Shown here one piece after another: positions 52,800 through 64,000 of a stretch of DNA of 64,000 nt. The stretch comes from Haemonchus contortus (lineage: Eukaryota; Nematoda; Chromadorea; Rhabditida; Trichostrongylidae), in contig LS997567.1 of the NCBI GenBank assembly GCA_000469685.2, forward strand, positions 45,499,195-45,563,194. Direction: 5' to 3'. The notes under the pieces are model-generated. The model had not been told where the DNA came from and did no database searches. It saw only the letters and a list, made by a program, of their open reading frames with translations. Numbering within the stretch: position 1 is the stretch's first letter; every line of letters starts with the position of its first letter. The position numbers and the translations under genes are program-made.

Positions 52800-54510
52800 A
52801 GCAGTTAGCCAAGGCTACTCACTATATAGCACACATACGCATTCATAAAGTAACTACGGCTGTGATTGGAAGTCGACAGTACATCACATAAGCGGGGTTG
52901 ATTAGTGCTAGAAGGATTCACCATTTTTTCCTGGAGATATTCTAGAAACTGCGTTTCAACAAGTGCAAGAACGTGGGTGAAAGCAGAAATATATGCTTTC
53001 CCGTCCAGTGAAATAATGGCTGGGTTGACATATTCAGGGGCTACTACCTGGGACATAATTCTATTCCTAATGTGGTTAAAAACCGGTAATCAGAGCCATA
53101 TGGTCTGGCTATACGTATGTTCGAGGTATATGGCCAATACCTACCTCAGACAAACAAGTTTTTCATGCTCACTCGGTTGTCTGATCAGTGCTCGGAATAT
53201 CCTGGGGAATAATGCACTAACTTGACTGTACGACGACTTAGCCTCGCAAGTCATTGCACAGCCTAGCAGCTCTTTGAAATCCTTTAACGATTCTTACAAA
53301 AACTGGGAGCCTAATGTGTGAATACATCACAAAAACGGTCCGAGCAAAGCCGGAGAATTTTTTAAAGCTTTGTTTTGGCTTAAGATAACGCCTTGTGAAA
53401 TTTTTTTGAAGTTTTTTTCTACCCTTTGACTTCAGCAGAAATCCACTGATGGAAGAAGCAAGCTTTTGCGGGTAAACATGGTCGAGGGGCTTTCCACAAT
53501 CACATGATGAACGGCGAAGCGACGCCCCTGGGGTCCTTTCCAAATGATACCACTGCTAGCTAATTACAGCCAGCGTCTAAACACATAGCTGACATGCCTA
53601 TTTAGCTGGTTAGAATGGTTCGTCTTGATGGTTTCTGTGACTGCACTTGATTATCGTCTCAATATATATTTGTTCTGGGAATACACTCCGGCTTCATCGC
53701 TCATACCTCAACATTTCCTGAGATTTTCAAATCGCAACTGCGACGAAACGTATCAAAGTATTGATTGGACCAGCTCAGTTTTGACGCTTCAAAGAAGATA
53801 TTATGATAGTAATATTTATATTCCCTCACAGAATTATTATTCAAGCTGTATACTGCTTCAATTTCATCAGATGGAAGAATAAGTAGTAAATGAGTGGTAT
53901 TTGAGATTTTCTTGGCTTGGAGTTCCTGATTGGATTTTGGATTCATTTGACGGAAGTCCACCGATAGAAGCAAAAATAGTACAGTACTCTTCACATGGTA
54001 TCTGGGGGAGAACCAATCTTAGAAACGGTTGATGTACCATTGGTTGGTTTACCATTACCTATCCAATGCGAGCACAGGGAAGGTACGTACCAAACATAAG
54101 TGGAATAAGGCATAATATTCGAATTAATTTTTTTTAGTTTGGATTTGTACATTGGTACCCTAACAGCATTTGTTACGAGCAATTACTCCAGACGCTCCGC
54201 TCTCACATCCATCTGCGATAGTGGTTTAAATTTTTCAAACTTGATGACTAGAAATCTCTCTAACTCGCCTGAAACTTCCATCATTTTTGTGATGTGTTAT
54301 AAGATCTAAGACCATTTCAGCTTCACATCTTGATTTAGACGCTGTTTTTTCGTAATCGATTCCCTTTTATCATAAGGGATGCAGCGTTGGCTGCCCACTT
54401 CTCTTCCCTCCGTAGCTTTCCCCAGTTTTCAGCCCCACTGACGTAACAATCAAAGCAAGCCCGAAGAAAATCATAGATTTCAAATTATTTCGCTGTTTGG
54501 TCCCCTCCCA
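52800..54510. other. No gene or repeat recognised
   Basis: About 1.7 kb with short ORFs on both strands that resemble nothing I know. Confidence 0.35.
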
Positions 54511-54513
54511 GTA

Positions 54514-55111
54514 TCCTACTTACTACAAAGGGCTTCTTCTGTCGTTCTGTCTGTCGTCTGTCTGTATGTCTGTCACGAAATTCCCTAGCTCCTTGAGATC
54601 TCCGTGGAAACACCGGGTCAAGCGTGGGATGTGTGGGTCACGTCCCGAGAAGTATAAAGCACACATAAACTTGGCGGAGCCCCGCCCACAGTGGGTGTGG
54701 CGTGCATCGAAATGAGCTGTGCTAGGGACCATAATTTCAAATTCAGTCACAAGACAGCTTCAAAACTGGGATTCAAAGGTGGCTGGGGGTGTGCTTCGGT
54801 AAGTTGGATCCAACTGGGGAGGCCCACCCATGGTGGGTTGGGCGTTCTCCGAAAATGCAGTGCTTTATGAAAACATTTTGGAAAATAATAACTCGTGTCC
54901 GCGTGGACCTAGAAAATTCAAACTTGGTTGGAGTACAGGCGACAGGATGGGACTTATGGTGGGTGGCAGGACCACATTCCGCCCACAAGGGGTGGGGTTT
55001 GAGCGGAAACTCATAAATCCGATAAAGGTTTATAATGAAAATCAGCTCATGTGGCTCTGTCTCTCATGACTATAGTCCCTAGCGCACGCGATAGCGTGCG
55101 TGGCCGCCTGG
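54514..55111 (+). mobile_element. Non-autonomous Helitron, second copy
   Basis: 598 bp starting TCCTACTTACTACAAAGG after an A, ending CTGG before a T, with the same 3' hairpin (GCACGCGATAGCGTGC at 55084-55099). It shares GTCTGTCTGTATGTCTGTCA, AAGTATAAAGCACACAT and the 3' ~110 bp with the 47.1 kb copy. Shorter because of internal deletions. Confidence 0.83.
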
Positions 55112-55114
55112 TAC

Positions 55115-57475
55115 GATGATATGCTATACATATAGTTTTTCTCACTCACTATTGTCAATTTGTATTCACTTGGTTATGAAATCCCTATACTATCATTGTA
55201 GCAGTAGCTAAATAAATGTATAAATAGCGCCAATGTACTACGTGCTTTGCCTAGGAATAATAGTGATTCGGCACGAGCTATCCGGCAGACCAAAATCACA
55301 TCATTTTCTATGATATGTTTAATTTTTGCTGTGTGGCATAATGACATGGGACTTCACTGCAAAATACGCTAGTGATTAAGTCTCAGATCGAAACCTCCTA
55401 TGAACTGCTTCTTCAGCTTAATTGAAGAGGAAAATGTCCTACGTGGTCATGGAAAAATCTTTATTCTTCTATTTATAAGGGGTTGTCTGAGATGTTCGTG
55501 CATATAAAATTGGATCTACGTTATCCTATCGAATCCGTACGGAAGACCTGCTTTCTAACTCTGCTGTTCCGAATTTTCGGTGGACAGAGGTCTTTGCTTC
55601 CTCATGGAAATTCTGAAGTTTGAGCAGGGGGTTCCTCAAGAGTTGACCAGTTTTCCGAAGTAGGGTACCGTCTACAACTTTTCTCCCGCTCCCGTTGAAG
55701 GGACGGATTGGACAACGTTATCAATGGGGTTGATAAATGGTGTACTTGCGTGAACTGCAGGCGGAGGTGTCAGTGGCCGGAACCAGCTGTAAGAACATGT
55801 CTGTCTAGTAAGAAGATTATGCTGTGCGTTTGGCATGGCGTTCGCTGAGTATATCATTGTGAGCTCATTGCTCCCAACAACACGATTACTAGCTTCGGTT
55901 CACTGTAGTCAACTACGAACTTTAGAGTTCCAGCTCACCTCTCGGAACTCCACAACAATGCAAAACCACATGTCTCGAAGACGGCACCGCTTGAGATCCT
56001 GAGATACGGCTGGGAAATCTTCGCCTTTTTCGGATAGCCCCGATCCAGTCCCTTCCGAGCGCCCTACTCTTGTCCCTCAGTGGCCATCATGCAGGCAAGA
56101 AAAACATTTTCTCACTAAATCTCGGAAATGGACTCACTCTCATTTTCAGATTGAAACCGCAGGAGTTGTAAAGGCGAGGCATCCACACCCTGCCTAGCCG
56201 TTGGCATTAAGTTGTTGATAATGATGGTGCATATGATGTGCATCAATATTGCACTGTTTCAAAATAAAGTTGAATAAAAGAATTCAAATTGGTACAAACG
56301 TTTGAGGTGACCTGATATATTGATTTCCCTTAAGACCTGCTGAGATTCTTCAACCTGCTGAAGTTCATGGAAGTACACCGAAGTTCTGCAGCTGGTTCAA
56401 TCATATCTTCAATAACATCATGCTAACAATGTCCTAATCTGATATCCCATCCCTGGCGAATCATTCAGGTCAGAGCAAAGACCAACATGGTATGAGCTTT
56501 GACCATCCTCATCGGGGAACGCGCCCATATGAATATTCTCAAATTTAATTAATATCACGCCTGAGCCTCTTTTACATGAGCAGAGCCTGTCCTATTTCGG
56601 CGTTGCTAATCGCTGGCTTGTAAGTATTCGGATCCAGCTTTTACCATCCCATCTGAAGGTTGCATAATTCGGATAGCTTCGAAGGAGTAATTGCCGATGG
56701 CTACAGTAGTCGCCTACTGTTTGCCCATTTTCATAGAGATGGATGTTCATAAAGATCCTGGTAGCAGTGAAAATGTGTAACGGCCGGATATTTGGGGCTT
56801 GAGAAAACCTCATAGTTGTGCTTACTATTGCTCATTATTCTCAATCGATGCTGACTAGGTCTTTTGCGTCGCATGCCTGGCTCTGCAACAACACTAGTCT
56901 TTCTGGAAACACTGAACTGAACAAACGAATCACTGAAAACATAAAACAGACGTTGGGGCCTCGGTTGTGAAAGGTGATTGGGATCGTGAGCTACTCGTTA
57001 GGCAGTAGCAGCTCCAATTTGCTTCTATAATGTGACAGTACCAATATGAGAGATTCACTTTCAGTTTTGATATCAAGGAATGCGAGAAGTCTCCGAAGTA
57101 GCTCCTTACCATGAGAACGCTTCGAGAAACGTTTCAATTCGCCACTTTAAAAAAGGCACAGGCGGTTCCTTCACAACCACGGCTTGTTCATGCAGTAGAG
57201 TATGTACGACCCTTGATAATTTCTTTTTTCGTGCCTTTCTGTCTGCGAAGTAGAGTAGCGCTAAGAAGACGCTCTCAAAGCTGTACTCGCCCATTTCCAG
57301 CAATCTACATTCTGTCACTCCAGGAATGGTACGACGGTAGATTGAACTCGGAGTTCGCCTAATCTCCATCCATCATTCCCTATGCAGCCGTGTATACAAC
57401 CAATTTCCTTAACTGGTTGAAACATGAGTTTATTTAATACGACGAGGAACTCGTGTAAGAGCGCCACCTTTACCT
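55115..57475. other. No gene or repeat recognised
   Basis: About 2.4 kb. The longest frame (57369-57106 minus, starting MEIRRTPSSIYRRTIPGVTE) has no identifiable domain. Treated as non-coding. Confidence 0.35.
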
Positions 57476-57479
57476 ACTA

Positions 57480-58772
57480 CAGGCGGCAAAAGTTCTGGCA
57501 ACGGTAAACATGATCGTGAAAACGGTCAAGTCGATCGATTTATGATACAACTCCAACAGCGTTTATCAACAGCTATATAGATCACGAAAACAAACTTGAT
57601 CTCGAACTAGCCTCCTTTTGCGCGAATACAGGCTAAAAGTCTCCTAGGAAATGGGTCGACATCGGCACGGAGGTAGTCTTCGTCCAAATCCTCCCATGCT
57701 TCAACAAGGGTTGCACGTAAAGCATTCAAACTTTTATGCTTAGAGAGCAGGTTTTTCTCTTAAGAACTGACCACACAAAATAGTCCAATGGATTCAGGCC
57801 TGGTTTGTTTGGGGGCTAATCGTCCGACAAGATGAAGTCTGGGAAGTGCGTTGCGCACCAGCCCTGTACCACATTGTACCTGTGTGCTGGAGCTGAGCCC
57901 TGTTGATAAGTCCATGTCCGGTTGCCGAAATGGGATTCAGCCCAAGGGAGTAACTCCTTCTCCAACATGCCTTTTAGGTAGGTCTCGCTATCCTCCTTGA
58001 CTCCTTTCTCCAAGAAAATCAGGGACATCTTGCCGTCCGATGTGATTGCCCCAACAACCATCAACGGCTTGGGGTGTCCAGATTGCTGAGCAATCCCTCC
58101 ATGTTGGCTGGCTTCTGCAGGGCTTCTCGCTATCATCCTATCGTTTTGGGTATTCAGAAACTGTATGTTGAAAACAGGCATTCGTCAATGAAAAGGATGT
58201 CGCTGTGCCGTGCCTGCGAAAATCGCCTTAAACGCTCCCTAAATCTTTTGAGCCTAGTTTTCTTTATCTTAGTTAGCATGTGAGCTTTTCTGATCTTATA
58301 AGAGCGTAGTCGAAGGTGGCTGGTGACAATCCTTCCAACAGATCGAGCAGAAATTCCGACCTCAAGAACCGTTTATCTCTTGGACCTACGGAGTGGCGGC
58401 GGATTTTTTTCGAATGATTTCCACGATTTCCTTTATCGTTGCGCTCTTCGGTCTTCCATTTTTAGGCTTCTCCTCCATAGTTCCTGTCGCCTTGTACCCG
58501 ATGACGTTGTTGTACACGGTTCTTAAGGGAATGTGGGGCTGTTTGAAGATGGTCTTTGCCGTGCATTCAGCCAGATGGAGGTGCACGATGGAGGATCGTT
58601 GGTCTTTGCTTGTCACTATTCTGTAAAATGGCATATTCAAAAACGGCCAGTTTATGGAATGTATAGAAGAGGACTTGCAGTAAATAGTGGCACAGATCCT
58701 GTCGAGATCGAAGGCCTCATTTTCTATAGAGAACCTGAAACGGGTCTTTGCCAGAGCTTTTGGCGAACCCTG
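57480..58772 (-). mobile_element. Mariner-type transposon with broken transposase
   Basis: 1293 bp flanked by TA, with related inverted ends (CAGGCGGCAAAAGTTCTGGC at the left; CAGGGTTCGCCAAAAGCTCT read from the right). The minus strand carries an N-terminal HTH part (58640-58386: LAECTAKTIFKQPHIPLRTV, KPKNGRPKSAT) and a catalytic part (58181-57816: HPKPLMVVGAITSDGKMSLI, WAESHFGNRTW). The second catalytic Asp is Gly (YQQGSAPAH where the family has QQDSAPAH), and frames are broken. The C-terminus continues to ~57612 as FPRRLLACIRAKGG. Confidence 0.85.
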
Positions 58773-58779
58773 TATAATC

Positions 58780-59900
58780 TACAGAGCCATGATATGCATC
58801 GTCTCATTTGTTTATTAGTTACACTCTTTCATGATTTCATTTGCAGCTGTGAGAGCCTCGAGTGAAATGAAGGAGACCAACGTAGTCATGGTAGAATGTA
58901 AAGTAGTGAAGCTTTTCAGCCTTTTCATTGGCTAATAGCACTGAACTCGAAGTGATTGACAATCAGATTATTGCCAAGTTTCCATACGTCTGCCCACAGT
59001 CAAAGATAAAGTGTTCCACAGAATTAGATCAAATTCAATGAAACATCCTTCGCGGTACATGGTTTGCAGTTGGTATACGATTAGTTGGACTTTGGTATTT
59101 GTTTAACATTAGTTGGACTTGCTCTAAACTTCGTGATTCTGTTTGATTTTTATTTTGATGGCTGTACCTCTTCTATACAAATCATCATGAGAGAGCAGTC
59201 ATTCGATACCATCGAATGCTGTTTCTGTAGGGAGGTTTCGCAGAAGCGGAAATAGACTTGCTTCGTACGCAATGCTGAAAAACAAATGTGTAAGGAGGAC
59301 CATGTCCGACTCTCGATAAATCTTCGTATGGTTCCAAATAGTTCTCGTAAATGTTTCGATTAAACTTGTCACCAAGGTGGTTGCTAGCTATGGCTGAGCA
59401 TTCGTTCTTCATATTTACCTTTTTGCTGGCCTTTGCTGGTTTTGTTTGCCTCTGGGCCGAGAGGGAGAGGGCACACAATCTAAGGCCACCCACAAATCCC
59501 TGCGAGTCAGTTTAGCGGTGGCCGATAACTGAACCAGTCCTCTCTGAGGTAGATGAAAAGTGTCGCGATTGTCATGCCTATTTAGAACTACTGAGTCCAG
59601 GGAACTGTTTATCGGAGTTTTACTTGTTGTATGGGGATGAACTGCATTTATCATTGGTTCTCCAGACTCTGACGAAGACGAAAAGGCTGAAACGTAAGTC
59701 GGATAAAGTTTGTTTGTCATCTTGGTAACATGTTTAGTCAAAACTCTCGTAAGTAAGAAGGGCTTTTTTCTACCTTGCTGTTCTCTCTTGGTCTTTACTG
59801 CCATGAACACACCAATCAGCATCAACAGTTCCACCTTTACTGAAGGATAAGGTTGAAGTCTTTGGGCGCTAATCAATCCCGTCCCGTCCGAGTCTTAAAT
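58780..59900. other. No gene confirmed; two minus ORFs of unknown nature
   Basis: Minus frames 59493-59185 and 59876-59415 (153 codons, includes FSSSSESGEPMINAVHPHTT) overlap each other and match no family I know. The segment at 59667-59710 (ACTCTGACGAAGACGAAAAG) recurs near 44900, so a dispersed element is likely. Confidence 0.35.
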
Positions 59901-59904
59901 TTTG

Positions 59905-60125
59905 TGATAAGCTATGACATATAAGCCATTAAGAAGGCGAGGGCAAGCAGAGTCTCGGTAGTATAAGGGTTAGAGCACGGTGTCCAGAAAGCACAAGTAC
60001 GGGTTCGAGACCCGTCCGAGACTGAAATTTTGTCAGCAAAATCGCCACCCTTGTGAGAATTACGCATCGCATACTGCGGCGAAAAAAAGAGCTGTTAACA
60101 AAACATCTAGTCAGAACAAGGTATA
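59905..60125 (+). repeat. tRNA-like SINE, family 2 (best-preserved tRNA fold)
   Basis: The core at 59967-60038 can pair GTCTCGG with CCGAGAC (7 of 7) as an acceptor stem and ACGGG with CCCGT (5 of 5) around TTCGAGA as a T-arm. An anticodon-like arm GTGT/GCAC encloses the 7-nt loop CCAGAAA. The D-arm is poor and position 33 is not U, so it is tRNA-derived rather than a working tRNA. Flanks match the copies at 26196 and 30305. Confidence 0.65.
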
Positions 60126-60127
60126 GC

Positions 60128-60415
60128 TAATCAATCCCGTCTGAAGGATGCACCTAAGCATTTGACTTCCGTTCACAATCGTAGTTGCATATTGCGTATT
60201 GAATGCTTATGTAGCCTGTACAATGAATTGCGGTAGCCAGCGGATGTGCCGGTGGATAAGTCAGTTCTTTTATCCTCCTAGTTGAGTCTGGTACCAAAAA
60301 CCGATCAAGGAGGGATGGAAGGCTTGGTTGGCCTAAGCGAATATCGAGCCGGGATTTGAACCCATGACCATGCATGAGTGAAGTACGCCACTTGCTGCTA
60401 CCCCACCACGCCCAT
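60128..60415 (-). repeat. tRNA-like SINE, family 1 (inverted copy)
   Basis: The minus strand has GGCGTGGTGGGGTAGCAGCA, box B-like GGGTTCAAATCCC, CAAGCCTTCCATCCC and GCATTCAATACGC, matching 25139 and 27568. Confidence 0.7.
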
Positions 60416-60659
60416 CCACCCTTAAGCTCAATAATCACATACTAACCTAACTGATCTGTACCTGTGGGATAGGCCGTAGCCACAATCTTACCGGATTAAG
60501 AAACGTCTTTAAATAATGGTCACCTTCTGCTAACAAGCTACCATGCTCAATAACAAACATGCTGCACCGAACGGCTACTATGAAGTTATTCAAGAGCAAG
60601 TTGAGCAAGGTCCAATAGCTTGTTCAAGAAGGAAAATCTGATCTTCAAATTATATACCA

Positions 60660-60770
60660 CCAGGCGGCTACGCACGCTATTGCGTGCGCTAGGGGCTCTA
60701 GCCATGAGGGACGGAGCCACATGAGCTTCTGATTTTCATTATAGGCCTTTATCATCTGAGCCTCTTTCAG
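60660..60770 (-). mobile_element. Helitron 3' end, truncated
   Basis: Reading minus, the hairpin GCACGCAATAGCGTGC and GTAGCCGCCTGG terminate at 60660 before a T. It matches the last ~110 bp of the two longer Helitrons, including GAGCCACATGAGCT-like sequence. The 5' part is missing. Confidence 0.75.
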
Positions 60771-61129
60771 GACACTTCTGTAGCGGCCAACATTTTTCGG
60801 GATGTGAAATGGGGCTCTGTGTGGCCATGAAGAGTACTCCGATGTATCCAAATCAAATACCTCTGCAGTCCATGTAGTCGAAGAAACCCTGGGTAGTTCG
60901 GGCTGCGTGTGGCCATGAACACTAACTTTGAAGGGAAAGCTTCCTCGGGTAGTTTTAGGGATTTACACATCTTCACATTTACATTTACACGCATTTGCTC
61001 TTGGGTGGAAGAGACTACTGTGTGTGGAACAATGGATACTAACTCTTAGAAAATTTCCAGCCTAATTTTTGAAAGAGTTTAGTGGTATCTCCTAGCTGTA
61101 CACCTCGGGTTAGTGTGAAGGACAGATGT

Positions 61130-61980
61130 ATAAATTTATGATCTCAGCCCCTCTTTGCAAACCCTACCCACTTCAGACTTCGAACCGCATTACTTTTATT
61201 ACCTCCAGACACCTTTTTCCCGCGTTCTAAAATGCACCTGAAAAGACTTAATAATTTTGATGTAAGCCCCGCCCACTTTAGTGCCAGCCCGCAAACTTCG
61301 GTGCCAATCCCGCCCAATTCTAGGATTTGACCACATTTGTCCTTTTACACCTTAATACCTTTTTGCCGCATCCCAGACCGTTTCTGAATAGTGTTATGAA
61401 TTTTTGATCTATGCTCCGTCCACTTTGGTGCCAACCCCGCCCACTTCGAGGATTTGGCCACATTTGTTCCACTACCTCCAAACACTGTTTTCTCACATTC
61501 TAGAACGTTTCCAAGCAGAGTTGCATTCATTTTTGAAAAGTGGCTTTTGTCTCAACGCACGCTCCGCCCATCGTGGGCGGGGCTTCGCTAAGCTTACGCA
61601 CGCATAGCACGCATGAGGCCCTGATTACTCTTTTTGATTTCCCCTGGCTTCTGCGCCTTAATCGAATTGAGTTATGAATACATCTAAAAAATACCGCCCA
61701 TTTTGAGAAAGCTCCACCCACAGCATGTGGGTCTCCTCTGTCTGGTTTGTTGGCCCAATCCTCACCTTTCAACATTTTTCCCCGGTGTCTGGACTTTTTC
61801 GAAGCAAAAATAAGATGTTTGACTGTTGGCACCGCCCATTCCGGCACTGGCCCCGCCCCCGGTGGGCGAAGCTGCGCAGCAGCTCGTATGTGCTCTATTA
61901 ATTCTGAGTCTGGGCTCCACCCATCCCGAACTTGTCCACGACCTCTACAAAGTGGTTTTTCAGGTAAAAACCGGAATTGG
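61130..61980 (+). repeat. Diverged tandem repeats, ~120 bp period (second block)
   Basis: Several units share GCCCACTTTGGTGCCAACCC, GAGGATTTGGCCACATTTGT and TTCTAGAACGTTT-like blocks. Same family as 20650-21230. ORFs across it are not credible genes. Confidence 0.65.
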
Positions 61981-62008
61981 GTGGACAGACAGACCAAACA
62001 AATATACC

Positions 62009-62880
62009 ATAACATACATACGTACTACATACATACATACATCACATACATACATACATACTACATACATTACATACATACATTACTAATAACAATACAT
62101 ACATACATACATACATACATACATACATACTACTACTTCACATAACATAATAAATACCATACATACATACATACAACATACATACATTACATACATACAT
62201 ACATTACATACATACAGTACATACATACATACATACATACATACATACAATACATACATACATTAACATACATACATAACATACATACATACATACTACA
62301 TACATACATACAATACATAACTACATACAATACATACCATACATACAGTACATACATACATACATACATACCATACATACATGCAATTACATAACATACA
62401 TAACTAACAATACATACATACATACCATCCTACATACATATACATACATACATACATACATACGTACATACATACTACATACATAACATACATACATACA
62501 TACATACATACATACAATACATACATAACTACATTACATACAATACATACATACATACATACATACATTACCATACATACATACATACATTCATACGATA
62601 CGATACATACATACATACATACATACATACGATACATTTACATACATACATACATCACATACATCAATACTACATCATACATACATACATACAATACATA
62701 CCATACATACAATACATACATACATACATACCTACATACAACTACATACATACATACCATACTACACTACATTACATAACATACATACATACATACTACA
62801 TACATGACATAACATACATACAGTACATACATACATACATACATACATAAACATACAATACATACATACAAATTACGATA
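62009..62880 (-). repeat. Degenerate (TACA)n tetranucleotide zone
   Basis: ACAT/TACA repeats with many one-base slips (TACTA, TACCA, ACAACA). It is the transition between unique sequence and the pure array, similar in kind to 7414-7500 but much longer. Confidence 0.95.
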
Positions 62881-64000
62881 CATACATACATACATACATA
62901 CATACATACATACATACATACATACATACATACATACATACATACATACATACATACATACATACATACATACATACATACATACATACATACATACATA
63001 CATACATACATACATACATACATACATACATACATACATACATACATACATACATACATACATACATACATACATACATACATACATACATACATACATA
63101 CATACATACATACATACATACATACATACATACATACATACATACATACATACATACATACATACATACATACATACATACATACATACATACATACATA
63201 CATACATACATACATACATACATACATACATACATACATACATACATACATACATACATACATACATACATACATACATACATACATACATACATACATA
63301 CATACATACATACATACATACATACATACATACATACATACATACATACATACATACATACATACATACATACATACATACATACATACATACATACATA
63401 CATACATACATACATACATACATACATACATACATACATACATACATACATACATACATACATACATACATACATACATACATACATACATACATACATA
63501 CATACATACATACATACATACATACATACATACATACATACATACATACATACATACATACATACATACATACATACATACATACATACATACATACATA
63601 CATACATACATACATACATACATACATACATACATACATACATACATACATACATACATACATACATACATACATACATACATACATACATACATACATA
63701 CATACATACATACATACATACATACATACATACATACATACATACATACATACATACATACATACATACATACATACATACATACATACATACATACATA
63801 CATACATACATACATACATACATACATACATACATACATACATACATACATACATACATACATACATACATACATACATACATACATACATACATACATA
63901 CATACATACATACATACATACATACATACATACATACATACATACATACATACATACATACATACATACATACATACATACATACATACATACATACATA
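62881..64000 (-). repeat. (TACA)n tetranucleotide array, runs off the window
   Basis: At least 1.1 kb of perfect TACA repeats, the reverse complement of the left-hand arrays. The window is thus bounded by the same microsatellite in opposite orientations. Confidence 0.97.

Noticed and set aside
59967..60038. A functional tRNA gene
   Set aside because: Acceptor and T stems pair well, but the D-arm is poor, U33 is absent and the core recurs in diverged copies with shared flanks, so it is a SINE.
62009..62880. CRISPR-like array of short direct repeats
   Set aside because: No repeat-spacer alternation; it is a degenerate TACA microsatellite in a eukaryotic genome.
62767..63999. Long minus ORFs of MYVC repeats at the right end
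   Set aside because: Same microsatellite artefact on the opposite strand.

Overview
The window looks like nuclear DNA of a parasitic nematode, most likely a strongylid such as a hookworm. The reasons are compact exons with (T)TTYAG-type acceptors, a near-exact copy of the nematode trans-splicing leader SL1, and dense mariner, RTE, Penelope-like and Helitron debris. I see no bacterial genes, operons, rRNA, CRISPR array or phage.

Layout. 1-7.6 kb: three (ATGT)n blocks of 1.7-2.3 kb, separated by copies of a ~526 bp Tc1/mariner-type MITE. 7.6-9.8 kb: a decayed region with a possible piggyBac end. 11.09-28.83 kb (+): one spliced gene, an ortholog of TBL1/TBL1XR1 (Drosophila ebi), a LisH + WD40 corepressor subunit. 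I could place fourteen exons; one small linker exon was not found. Intron 1 uses a GC donor, and two introns (9.2 and 3.6 kb) are swollen with a mariner copy, MITEs, palindromic repeats and tRNA-like SINEs. 30-35.2 kb: SINE copies, an RTE endonuclease fragment, a mariner with readable catalytic residues, and a mariner relic. 36-38.9 kb: no gene recognised. 39.6-44.2 kb: an RTE retroposon in pieces, interrupted by a TTAA-flanked element and bounded on both sides by GC-rich palindromic MITEs. One of those MITEs is split by a ~0.9 kb insert carrying the SL1-like sequence. 45.5-50.1 kb: a Penelope-like element broken by a 3.8 kb fold-back element, which is itself interrupted by a Helitron. 50.3-51.4 kb (+): the last two exons of an unrecognised gene. 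52.4-61 kb: an RTE 5' fragment, a second Helitron, a third mariner and more SINEs. 61.1-62 kb: diverged tandem repeats. 62-64 kb: a (TACA)n array, the reverse complement of the array at the left end, running off the window.

Only the TBL1-like gene and the 50.3-51.4 kb gene look like host coding sequence. The rest is a layered transposon landscape, and several insertions can be ordered in time from target-site duplications and uninterrupted paralogous sites. All identifications come from reading the sequence; no database search was possible.
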